Source of the DNA: JACRLW01 sp050181465
GTDB lineage: Bacteria > Planctomycetota > UBA1135 > UBA2386
Direction: 5' to 3'
Length of the DNA stretch: 49,434 nt
Assembly (NCBI GenBank): GCA_050181465.1
Contig: JBFXDD010000032.1
Coordinates: forward strand, 1-49,434
Both the position numbers and the translations under genes were made by a program. Of the stretch, positions 1-7,191 are shown piece by piece (within the stretch, counting starts at the first letter, position 1; each line of letters starts with the position of its first letter). The notes beneath the pieces are model-generated. The model made no database searches, was not told the DNA's origin, and saw only the letters and a list, made by a program, of their open reading frames with translations.

Positions 1-729
1 CATGCCGACTCCGTCGACTTGGCACTCGCGTCCGGTGTCCCGCAGCTCGTCCGAACCGGCCAAAGGCCGCTTCGAGCTTCGCGTCGGGCCCCAAAGCTCG
101 GCTTCGGGGGGCGGGGAACTCTAGCGAAGCGTCGCTCGAGTTCAAGCTTCGGCACCAAAATTCTGCGTGGGCGGTCGCTTCGGCGAACTTCGGCCCACAC
201 GGCTCCCGCCGCAGGCTCGGTGGCACCCCGCCGCTCGCCGCGGCGAGGGCTGCTGGTCCGGACTACTCGTGAACGTCGTCGCGAGATCGGCGCAGGTCGA
301 TGCCCGGCAAGGAGCTGCGTCGGGCGATGACCGACGCGTATCTCTAACTACGCTGCCGGGCAGGAGCCGACGTAGCGACGCCTCCGGACCCGACTTGCGG
401 CAATCGCTTCAGACGTTCACGACGAGTCCGAGCTCATGGGAACCAGCGACCGGGAAGCAGCCGCCATCGCCGCTCGGGCCGGTGCTTCGCAGCCGTCGAC
501 GGCACCACCGTCGCGGTTCCGGCCGCTGCCGGCGCCTCCGATGCCGCCGGAGTCGCGTCCGCCGTCCGGCGGAGGGCAGTGTGCACCTACGCGCGGGTTT
601 GCGCCGCGGCGTGTTCGTTGGCGCTGGCACGGCAGTCGGACCCCTCCCACTCCCCTCCCGCAGCCGGTCGATCACCCACCTTCGGACGGGTCGGGTCGCT
701 GCGCGTCCGTGACCCGCAAGTCTTCGAAC
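1..729. other. Gene-poor left edge with one dispersed repeat copy
   Basis: No open frame here has a recognisable domain, signal peptide or plausible start. The frames that stay open are Arg/Pro/Ser-rich, as expected for non-coding GC-rich DNA. Bases 1-250 contain repeated AGCTTCG-like words but no clean hairpin array. Bases 253-434 are a full copy of the dispersed repeat listed separately. Bases 435-729 lie downstream of the L,D-transpeptidase stop codon and show nothing I can name. Confidence 0.55.
253..434 (+). repeat. Dispersed inverted-end repeat, copy 1 (full length)
   Basis: This 182-bp copy begins CTGGTCCGGAC and ends GTCCGAGCT. Its two ends form an imperfect inverted repeat centred on CGTGAACGTC (left) and GACGTTCACG (right), with weaker similarity continuing further inward. 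Inside, TGCCCGGCA near 302 can pair with TGCCGGGCA near 353, and GCGTCGG with CCGACGC. It aligns along its whole length with the reverse complement of 46368-46550. The 18-base block at 272-289 is identical in all four copies. It carries no ORF of its own. Confidence 0.8.
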
Positions 730-1863
730 TCAGCGAACCACCCGCACTCTCGTTCCCTTCGGGACGATTCGTGCAAACTCCTCGATCTCCCGCTCCCCCA
801 ACCGGATGCAGCCGAGCGATGCACAGGTTCCGATGGTCGCGGGCTCGTTCGTGCCGTGCGCGCCGAAACCGCTGAGGCTTTCGTGGAGGAACTTCACGAA
901 GTGAGTGCCCAGGGGGTTGCGCGGATCTCCGTAGGGGATGGACTCCCCCTCGAAGTTCCAGTCCGGCCGTTCGATGGTGTCGCCGATCTCGAAGTCCGCC
1001 TCCGGCGTCTCGTGTCCAGGCTTGCCGTGGGCGCAAGCGTAGGCACGCACCAAGACGTCGCCGACGTAGATCGCGGCCAAGTAGGCGCGCTTGAACACCC
1101 TCACCTCGACCGCATCGGTCGGGATCTTCAGCACCTGCCCGGCCTGGATGCGGTTGGGATCGCTGATCCGGTTGACGATCTGGAGCAGACCCGCGCTCAT
1201 CGGCAGGCGCAGGGACTTCCCCTGCGCGCGCGCGATGGTGGCCAACGCCTCACCGGGGCGAACCTCCTGGCGGCGCGCCGCGGTGAGGTCGACCGGGTTA
1301 CAAACCGTCTGGCGGACGAATCGCCCGTGCGTCTCGAGTAGCCCATCGAGTGCGGCCTTCGCCTCGCGATCCGCGAGTTCGATGGAACCCGCCACCGCAC
1401 GCTCGAGCAGCGCTGTCGAACTGCGGACCGCGGTCCAGGGCTCGAGGCCGGCGAGTTCGGTCTGAATCGCCGCCGCAGCGTCCCGACCCTCTGCGGTGTG
1501 GAGGAACGCGTTGTCCGCGCCGAGCACTTCGATGCGCGACGCCGGCGAGTTCGCCCCCCGGAGTGCACGGTGCAGCGCGGTCGCGATCCGATCGCGCTCG
1601 ATGCCCCCCGCCGTCCGCAGCGTGGCAAACGATGCGGATGCCTCGTCCGCGGGTGATTGTTCGGGCTGGTTCTCGCCAGGCCGCGCTCGGTCCGCTCCAT
1701 CGGACGGCGAAGGGGATGCCGGATCCGAGCTGCGTCCCTGACCGCCGACCTCGGCGAACACGAGTGGCTCTCCGCCTCCGGTAGCCGCGGATTCCCCGAA
1801 GTATCGCCCGTAGGCCCAGAAACCCAACGCCGCCAACAACACGCCCAGGATGAACCGTCCCAT
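730..1863 (-). CDS. LysM / L,D-transpeptidase (YkuD) envelope protein
   Basis: Predicted 377-aa periplasmic cross-linking enzyme. Residues 4-18 form a membrane anchor or uncleaved signal. Residues 25-75 are a Pro/Ser/acid-rich linker. Residues 196-248 look like a LysM peptidoglycan-binding domain (RPGEALATIARAQG, ending GQVLKIP). Residues 251-377 are the YkuD catalytic domain with HGTNEP (His336) and SLGCIRL (nucleophile Cys352). The family makes 3-3 peptidoglycan cross-links or attaches proteins to the wall. The catalytic motif has Leu where most members have His (S-H-G-C). The start is ATG with AGAGG about 8 bases upstream. It is transcribed alone, downstream of a 293-bp spacer. The family call is firm; the substrate is unknown. 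Confidence 0.88.
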   Translation of the reverse strand: MGRFILGVLLAALGFWAYGRYFGESAATGGGEPLVFAEVGGQGRSSDPASPSPSDGADRARPGENQPEQSPADEASASFATLRTAGGIERDRIATALHRALRGANSPASRIEVLGADNAFLHTAEGRDAAAAIQTELAGLEPWTAVRSSTALLERAVAGSIELADREAKAALDGLLETHGRFVRQTVCNPVDLTAARRQEVRPGEALATIARAQGKSLRLPMSAGLLQIVNRISDPNRIQAGQVLKIPTDAVEVRVFKRAYLAAIYVGDVLVRAYACAHGKPGHETPEADFEIGDTIERPDWNFEGESIPYGDPRNPLGTHFVKFLHESLSGFGAHGTNEPATIGTCASLGCIRLGEREIEEFARIVPKGTRVRVVR

Positions 1864-2156
1864 CGCAACCTCTACGCGCAGAAAAGGAGTCGACGCGGGG
1901 ACACCGCGCCAAGGGTCGATCGCTGACCGTCGATCGCCCGAGACCGGTGCCGGTCAAGCCCGGCACCTGGAGCCGGCCGCGATGCGCTCACGACAAGCCC
2001 GGGTTGGAGGGTACAGAACGCCGCTCGCGAATGCGAGCGGACGTGAAGAGTCGTTTGCCGCCTGTGCCGTGCGACGATCGAGCGGGTCGAACACCGTGCG
2101 ACAGGTGGGATCCCCCCGTCACGGCTCGGACCTCCGGCTGGACACGCCTCCGATGG

Positions 2157-2324
2157 TCACCACCGCGCCGGGATCGGGCCCCGGGGGAAATGCATTGGTT
2201 CGCCTTTGTGCTCGTGTCCGAACACGCGCACTGCAGCAAGGAACAACTCGTGCAGCAACAATAGCCCGCCTCCGACGACCGGCAACCGGAACCGCGATCG
2301 ATTCTCGACTCGATTCGCGATCAC
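2157..2324 (-). CDS. Candidate 55-aa small protein coupled to the oxidoreductase gene
   Basis: This short frame starts at GTG (2324-2322), overlapping the TGA of the upstream oxidoreductase as GTGA, the same coupling used elsewhere in this window (39793-39796). It runs 55 codons to a TGA at 2159-2157. The product has a basic N-terminus, a hydrophobic stretch (residues about 14-36: LPVVGGGLLLLHELFLAAVR) and a C-terminal HEHKGEP...PIPARW tail rich in His and Pro. About three quarters of codons end in G or C, compatible with coding but not decisive in such GC-rich DNA. I do not recognise a family. It could be a membrane-associated small protein or a chance frame. Confidence 0.4.
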   Translation of the reverse strand: MIANRVENRSRFRLPVVGGGLLLLHELFLAAVRVFGHEHKGEPMHFPRGPIPARW

Positions 2325-3328
2325 CAAGGGTGGCGACCGATGGCGTCGAGCACTTGACGCGCGAGACCGACCGCAGCGGCGCCATCTTCGCCCGTCACGC
2401 GCGGCTCGGTCCGATCGAGGACACAGCCGAGGAAGGCATCGAGTTCCTCGGCGAGCGGGTTGCGGTCACCGATCTGGTATCGATCGACCGAGAGCAGCCC
2501 TTCGAACACGTACTTCCAGAGATCGTCGATCCGCGCCGTGTCCACGCTGCCGAGATCGAGTTTGCCGACGTCCCAGCCCGGGTTCTTGCGGATCACCACG
2601 CCCGAATACTCGGCGAAGTCGATGCTCGCATAGCCTTCGCGCGAGAAGACCCGCATCTTGCGCAGGGGCTTGAGTGCAACGCGACTCGCCGTGAGCTGCG
2701 CGATCGCCCCGTTCTCGAACTCGATGGTCGCGCTGGCCATGTCCTCGGCCGGCGTGAACACGGCACCGCCATAGGCACGCACCGCGCGCACCGGGCTGTC
2801 GACCAATCGGAGCACCAAGTCGATGTCGTGGATCATCAGGTCCAACACGACTCCGATGTCGGTGCTTCGGAACGAGAACGGCGCCAATCGTTGCGATTCG
2901 ATGTAGCGCGGCTCGATCCCCCGCGCGCACAACGCATCGAACGCCGGGTTGAATCGCTCGACGTGGCCGACCTGCAAGACTCGCCGATGGCGGCGCGCCA
3001 GTTCGACGAGTTCGCGCCCCTCAGCCTCGGTCGGGGCGATCGGCTTCTCGACCAGGACGTCGATCCCCGCCGTGAGGAACTCACCGGCCACCTCGCGGTG
3101 CGCGACCGTCGGCACGACCACGCTCACCGCGTCGACGCGACCGAACAGCGCACGGTAGTCGGTCAAGCCCTCGCAACCATGCTGTTCGGCAACCTTCGCC
3201 GCCGCATCGGCTCGCACATCCACGACCGCGACCAACTCCGCACGCGGATTCTGCGCCAACAGACGCGCATGGTGTCGTCCGAGATGTCCGACTCCCACCA
3301 CGGCGATGCGCACGCGAGCCTGGCTCAT
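2321..3328 (-). CDS. Gfo/Idh/MocA family NAD(P)-dependent oxidoreductase
   Basis: 335-aa sugar-type dehydrogenase. The Rossmann motif is at the N-terminus (VVGVGHLGRHHARLL, Gly12-Gly14-Gly17), followed by the family's EKPIA motif near residue 97 and a C-terminal alpha/beta domain containing MIHDIDLVL. The start ATG (3328) overlaps the lpxC-fabZ stop as ATGA; longer upstream extensions of the frame are shadows of lpxC-fabZ. Genes of this family are often embedded in lipid A clusters, and one such member (GnnA) oxidises UDP-GlcNAc at C3 on the way to a diamino lipid A precursor. Assignment to that reaction is inferred from context only; no GnnB-type transaminase or LpxA is visible in the window. 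Confidence 0.85.
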   Translation of the reverse strand: MSQARVRIAVVGVGHLGRHHARLLAQNPRAELVAVVDVRADAAAKVAEQHGCEGLTDYRALFGRVDAVSVVVPTVAHREVAGEFLTAGIDVLVEKPIAPTEAEGRELVELARRHRRVLQVGHVERFNPAFDALCARGIEPRYIESQRLAPFSFRSTDIGVVLDLMIHDIDLVLRLVDSPVRAVRAYGGAVFTPAEDMASATIEFENGAIAQLTASRVALKPLRKMRVFSREGYASIDFAEYSGVVIRKNPGWDVGKLDLGSVDTARIDDLWKYVFEGLLSVDRYQIGDRNPLAEELDAFLGCVLDRTEPRVTGEDGAAAVGLARQVLDAIGRHPW

Positions 3329-4656
3329 GCGTCGATCAAGGTGAACTTGAGTTGCGCCTCGGCCATGAGGCGACCTCCGACCTTGCAACGCGCCTGGACG
3401 TGACCGAGCGAGGGCTTCGCGCGGATCGTGTCGACTTCGATGCGGAGCTGATCGCCAGGGACCACCGCTCCGCGCAGTTTCACGCGGTCGATGCTCCACA
3501 GCACCGCCAGCTTGCCGGTGTTCTCCAGCTTGCGCAGCAACAGCACGCCGGCCAGTTGTGCCATCGCCTCGAGCTGCAACACGCCCGGCATGATCGGTTG
3601 GCCTGGCCAATGTCCCTGGAAGAACGGCTCGTTGATCGTCACGTTCTTGATCGCCACCGCACGCCGAAAACCGTCGAGCTCGATCACTCGATCGATGAGC
3701 AGGAACGGATACCGATGCGGCAGGAGGTTGAGGATCTCGCGGATCTCCAAGCCGGAGTCGTGCACGAAGTCGCCGGCGTTCTCCTGGATCTCGACGGACT
3801 CGATCAGGCGTTGCACGATCTGCATGTTGAGACCGTGCCCCGAGCGGGTGGCGATCACGTGGGCATCGAGGTCCACGTTGCAGAGCGACAGATCGCCGAT
3901 CAGATCGAGCAGCTTGTGGCGCGCGAGTTCGTCCGGCCACTGCATCGTGTTGTCGCGCACGCCGGTAGGCCCCATGACCAGCGTGTTCGAGGTATTCGCG
4001 CCCTTGCCGAGCCCAGCGGCCCGCAGCGGTTCGACCTCGTGCTCGAAGACCCAGGTGCGCGCCGGCGCGATCTCCTTCTCGAAGTTCTCGGGCGTGAGAT
4101 CGAAGGACACCGTCTGACGCTTGCCGCTCAACTCGCCGACGCCGTCGGGATAGTCGAGGTTGTAGTCGATGTGCAACCCGCCCTCGCCGGGAAGGATCGC
4201 GACCGAGGTCCGTCCGTCGCGGAGATGGAGCGGCTCGCTCACGACGAACCGGGTGCGGGTCGCCTTCTGATCGACGGTGCCCGCCGCGCGGATCGCCTCG
4301 ACGAAAGCGCGGGCGGAGCCATCCATCCCGGGCACCTCTTCGCCGTCGATGTGCACCTCGACGTTGTCGACGCGCATCGCCCACAACGCGGCGAGCAAGT
4401 GTTCGACTGTGAAGACCTCAGCCTGCCCATGGTTGAGGCAAGTCCGGCGCTCACGCGTCTTGAGGTAGGCGCCCGCGGCGCGCACGGTCGGCTCACCGGC
4501 CAGATCGGTGCGAACGAACTCGACACCGGTCCCGGCCTCCGCCGGCTTGAGGACCACTCGGACTTCGCGGCCGGTGTGGAGACCGACCCCGCGAAACTCG
4601 ACTTCCCGCGCGAGCGTGCGCTGCGGGCGCACGGACGCGCCGTCCTTTGCGATCAA
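3325..4656 (-). CDS. lpxC-fabZ: Bifunctional LpxC-FabZ fusion (lipid A deacetylase / hydroxyacyl-ACP dehydratase)
   Basis: 443 aa. Residues 1-295 are LpxC, the zinc UDP-3-O-acyl-GlcNAc deacetylase that commits to lipid A synthesis. Visible Zn ligands are His86 (VEHLLAAL), His247 and Asp251 (ARHKLLDLIGDL), and the later conserved His is His274 (SGHGLN). Residues about 303-443 are FabZ, with LPHRYPFLLIDRV, catalytic His349 (GHWPGQPIMPG) and Glu363 (LEAMAQLAG). The fusion is known from Bacteroidetes and several related phyla. It ends in an ATGA overlap with the oxidoreductase and begins 37 bp after the skp stop, so the three are probably one transcript. It is strong evidence that the cell makes a lipid A-type outer-membrane lipid. 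Confidence 0.95.
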   Translation of the reverse strand: MIAKDGASVRPQRTLAREVEFRGVGLHTGREVRVVLKPAEAGTGVEFVRTDLAGEPTVRAAGAYLKTRERRTCLNHGQAEVFTVEHLLAALWAMRVDNVEVHIDGEEVPGMDGSARAFVEAIRAAGTVDQKATRTRFVVSEPLHLRDGRTSVAILPGEGGLHIDYNLDYPDGVGELSGKRQTVSFDLTPENFEKEIAPARTWVFEHEVEPLRAAGLGKGANTSNTLVMGPTGVRDNTMQWPDELARHKLLDLIGDLSLCNVDLDAHVIATRSGHGLNMQIVQRLIESVEIQENAGDFVHDSGLEIREILNLLPHRYPFLLIDRVIELDGFRRAVAIKNVTINEPFFQGHWPGQPIMPGVLQLEAMAQLAGVLLLRKLENTGKLAVLWSIDRVKLRGAVVPGDQLRIEVDTIRAKPSLGHVQARCKVGGRLMAEAQLKFTLIDA

Positions 4657-4693
4657 CGATCACCTCTTCGGATGTCGAACTCGAGCACCACCG

Positions 4694-5308
4694 TCACTTG
4701 CCCGTCGCCGGCGGCTGCCAGCCCTTCAGGAATGCGATGACCTGATCGGTGATGTCCGCGGCCGGATCGAACCACACCATGTCGCGCGCTTGGTTGTTCT
4801 CGTAGCGCTGGGACATCGACGACGACTCGCCGAGGTTGCGGGCGCGGAACACGACTTGGATCCCCTTCTGCTTGGCGAAGGCGCCGATGCCCATGGAGAT
4901 CTCCTCGAACAGATCGACCGCGAGTTCGACGCGTCGCCGACTCAGCTCGGTCTCGCGAATCTCCTGCATCTTCTCCCGCTTGATGCGGAGCAGTTCGACT
5001 TCCAGCGTCGCCTCGGCACGCTCCGGCGAGTTGTCTTCGAAACCGCTGCGCTTGGCGACGGCCTCATCGAAGCGCGCTCCGAGCGCCTCGAGCTGCGACT
5101 GCATCGACTTCACCGAATCGGCGAACTCCTCCTGCTTCTTGCGTGCCGGCGCGTATTCGCGCAGCACCCGGTCCATGTCGACCACCGCCGTCGTCGGCGC
5201 GGCCTGGCGGCTCGGCTCGAGCGGCGCCTGAGCGTTCAGTGCGCTCGCAGCGCCGGGTACGAGGGCAGCGGGAATACCGAGGCGAAGCAGAGTGCGGCGT
5301 AGAACCAT
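4694..5308 (-). CDS. skp: Skp/OmpH-like periplasmic chaperone
   Basis: 204 aa. An N-terminal signal peptide (about residues 1-27, ending SALNAQ) is followed by a TAVVDMDRVL strand and a long charged helical region (about residues 50-145) predicted to form the coiled-coil tentacles of the Skp/OmpH family. The C-terminal IQVVFRARNL...ITDQVIAFLKG matches the family's closing beta strands and helix. Skp holds unfolded outer-membrane proteins in the periplasm. It sits upstream of lpxC-fabZ, as in many Gram-negative envelope clusters, although BamA and LpxD are not adjacent here. Confidence 0.85.
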   Translation of the reverse strand: MVLRRTLLRLGIPAALVPGAASALNAQAPLEPSRQAAPTTAVVDMDRVLREYAPARKKQEEFADSVKSMQSQLEALGARFDEAVAKRSGFEDNSPERAEATLEVELLRIKREKMQEIRETELSRRRVELAVDLFEEISMGIGAFAKQKGIQVVFRARNLGESSSMSQRYENNQARDMVWFDPAADITDQVIAFLKGWQPPATGK

Positions 5309-5355
5309 CGGAGAACCTGGAAGGTGAAGCGGAGGATCTTAGGTTCCGCCCCGGT

Positions 5356-6531
5356 CTATTCCACGATGCCGATCGCTCCGAGCAGGTCCGCGAGCAATCG
5401 CTCACGCGGTTCCAGGCCGACGGAGATCCGCAGCATCCCGTCCCCGATCCCGAGCGCGGCACGCTCCGTCGCGGGCAACATGGCATGCGAAGTGTGGGCC
5501 GGCAGGCTGACCACCGACTCCACGCCGCCGAGCGAGGGCGCACGCGCGACGACCCGCAGCGCCTCGCTGGCGACGATCGCAGCCGGCAGTCCCCCTCGGA
5601 CCTCGATCGCCAACATCGCGCCGCCGCCCCCGGGCATCTGCCGCTCCCGCAGGGCGCGGTCGGGATGATCGTCGAGGCTGGGGTGGATGACGCTCATGAG
5701 CGGCGACTTCGGCCCGGCTCGTTCGCGGAGCGCCTGCGCCAACCAGACCGCGGCATCCTGCTGGGCGTGCACGCGCAGCGAGTGGGTCGCAGCCGAACGG
5801 CACAACAGCCACGCGCTGTCCGCGCCGAGCATGGCCCCGCTGCGGGCGCGGAAGGACTCGATCGTGGCCAGCAACTCGTGACGACCGGCGATGACTCCGG
5901 CGAGCACGTCCGAATGGCCGCCCAGATACTTGGTCGCACTGTGCATCACGAGGTCGGCACCGCAACCGAGCAAGCGTTGGAGCGGCGGCGGGCCGAAGGT
6001 CGCATCCACCATCAACAGGGTGCCGACCGCGCGGCACTCGCCGGCCATCGCCTCGACGTCGACCAGCCGCAGGGTGGGGTTGATCGGCGATTCGATGATG
6101 CAGAGCTTGGGCCGTTGCGCGAGCGCCCGCGCCCGATCGCGAGCGTCGAGGGCATCGAAGAAGTCGACGGTCATGCCGAAGCGGGTCAAGTCCTTGGTGG
6201 CCAGACTGATCGTCCCGCCATAGCACTGCCGCGCGACCGCGACGCGGTCGCCCGCCGAGCAGAGGCTGAACATGACCGCCGCCGTCGCCGCCATCCCGCT
6301 GGCGAAGGCGACGGCGCCCTCGGCCCCCTCCAACTCCGCCACGAAGGCCTCGAAGTCGCGACCATTGCTGTGGCCGTAGCGCGGATAGAAGTCGGTGTGC
6401 ACTTGCCGAGCGCCGAGGATGCGAATCTCGTCGGCGGTCGCGAAGCCGTGAGTGGTCGCACGGATGAGCGCCGGCGCCAGCGGGCCGAGCGGGACGGAGG
6501 ATGGGCGCGGTGTGCCGTAGGGGTACTGCAT
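5356..6531 (-). CDS. Cys/Met metabolism PLP-dependent enzyme (cystathionine synthase/lyase type)
   Basis: 391 aa with the ATG start at 6531. A GTG at 6627 would add 32 residues but leave only 15 bp to the divergent gene. The fold-type I PLP core is clear: ASGMAA near residue 78 (cofactor phosphate), Tyr103 stacking position, Asp176 in MVDATFG binding the pyridine nitrogen, and Schiff-base Lys201 in HSATKYLGGHSDV. In place of the common YSRxxNPT motif it has YPRYGHSN. Members do cystathionine gamma-synthase, gamma-lyase or beta-lyase, methionine gamma-lyase and O-acylhomoserine sulfhydrylase reactions, which motif reading cannot separate. It faces a JAMM peptidase gene across a short divergent spacer. 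Confidence 0.88.
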   Translation of the reverse strand: MQYPYGTPRPSSVPLGPLAPALIRATTHGFATADEIRILGARQVHTDFYPRYGHSNGRDFEAFVAELEGAEGAVAFASGMAATAAVMFSLCSAGDRVAVARQCYGGTISLATKDLTRFGMTVDFFDALDARDRARALAQRPKLCIIESPINPTLRLVDVEAMAGECRAVGTLLMVDATFGPPPLQRLLGCGADLVMHSATKYLGGHSDVLAGVIAGRHELLATIESFRARSGAMLGADSAWLLCRSAATHSLRVHAQQDAAVWLAQALRERAGPKSPLMSVIHPSLDDHPDRALRERQMPGGGGAMLAIEVRGGLPAAIVASEALRVVARAPSLGGVESVVSLPAHTSHAMLPATERAALGIGDGMLRISVGLEPRERLLADLLGAIGIVE

Positions 6532-6642
6532 GGAGAGGCGGGCATTGTCGTCGTGGTGGGTCGCAGTGGCCACACCGGCGCGCCGGGCGTGCTCGCTGGG
6601 TAGGAGGAAACCACCGACCCGCCGCACGACAATGCCGTTCCG

Positions 6643-7035
6643 TTGTCACGCCTTGTGCCGATCACGATCCCGTTGCCCGCCGCGAGCAAAGCCGCACTGG
6701 AGCACCATAGTCGCGCGAGCCGCCCGGCCGAGGCGGTCGCGGCGGTGTTCCGCGACGACCGCGGCCACCACCACGCACGAAGGCTCGCGAATCGTCACCC
6801 CGATCCGAAGACCGGTTTCCACGTCGATCCCATCGAATTCGCCCACGTCGAAGCGGAGGAGCGTCGCGCCGGACACGAGCTGTGCGCGTGGTTCCACTCG
6901 CACCCCTTCGGACGGGCTATGCCGAGCGCGGCCGACATCGCGCGGGCCTGGGCGGGCGTCGAGACGTGGATCGGCGGCTTTACCGACGACGACGCCTTCG
7001 AACTGGTGCGATTCGCCCACGCGGGCCGACCCTGA
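6643..7035 (+). CDS. JAMM/MPN-type metallopeptidase
   Basis: 130 aa with a complete JAMM zinc signature: Glu30, then HSHP (His85, His87), seven residues, Ser95, and Asp98 (HxH-x7-S-x2-D). Bacterial members of this size usually cleave C-terminal adducts from ubiquitin-like sulfur carrier proteins; Mec+ of Mycobacterium, for example, releases cysteine from a CysO-cysteine adduct. Here the gene diverges from a Cys/Met PLP enzyme, which suggests a sulfur amino-acid role, but no ThiS/CysO or ThiF-like gene is visible in the window. The start is uncertain: TTG at 6643 or GTG at 6655. Confidence 0.82.
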   Translation: MSRLVPITIPLPAASKAALEHHSRASRPAEAVAAVFRDDRGHHHARRLANRHPDPKTGFHVDPIEFAHVEAEERRAGHELCAWFHSHPFGRAMPSAADIARAWAGVETWIGGFTDDDAFELVRFAHAGRP

Positions 7036-7191
7036 CCGGAATCGCGGCAACGAGGGTAGTCCAGATCCAGGACCGATCCGAGGGGAGCTTCGACACCGAG
7101 TGCACCTTTGCGCTCAGGAACTCGGCAGCGATCCCCGAAAGACCCTCCGGCGCCCGCGGCCGCGTGGTGCCGATCGACAACGGAGAGGTCG

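Noticed and set aside
436..1341. Plus-strand frame covering the left region
   Set aside because: Most of it is antisense to the L,D-transpeptidase, and its N-terminal part is low complexity.
3329..4384. N-terminal extension of the oxidoreductase frame
   Set aside because: The extension is the shadow of lpxC-fabZ and is Arg-rich; the ATG at 3328 with an ATGA overlap precedes a perfect Rossmann start.
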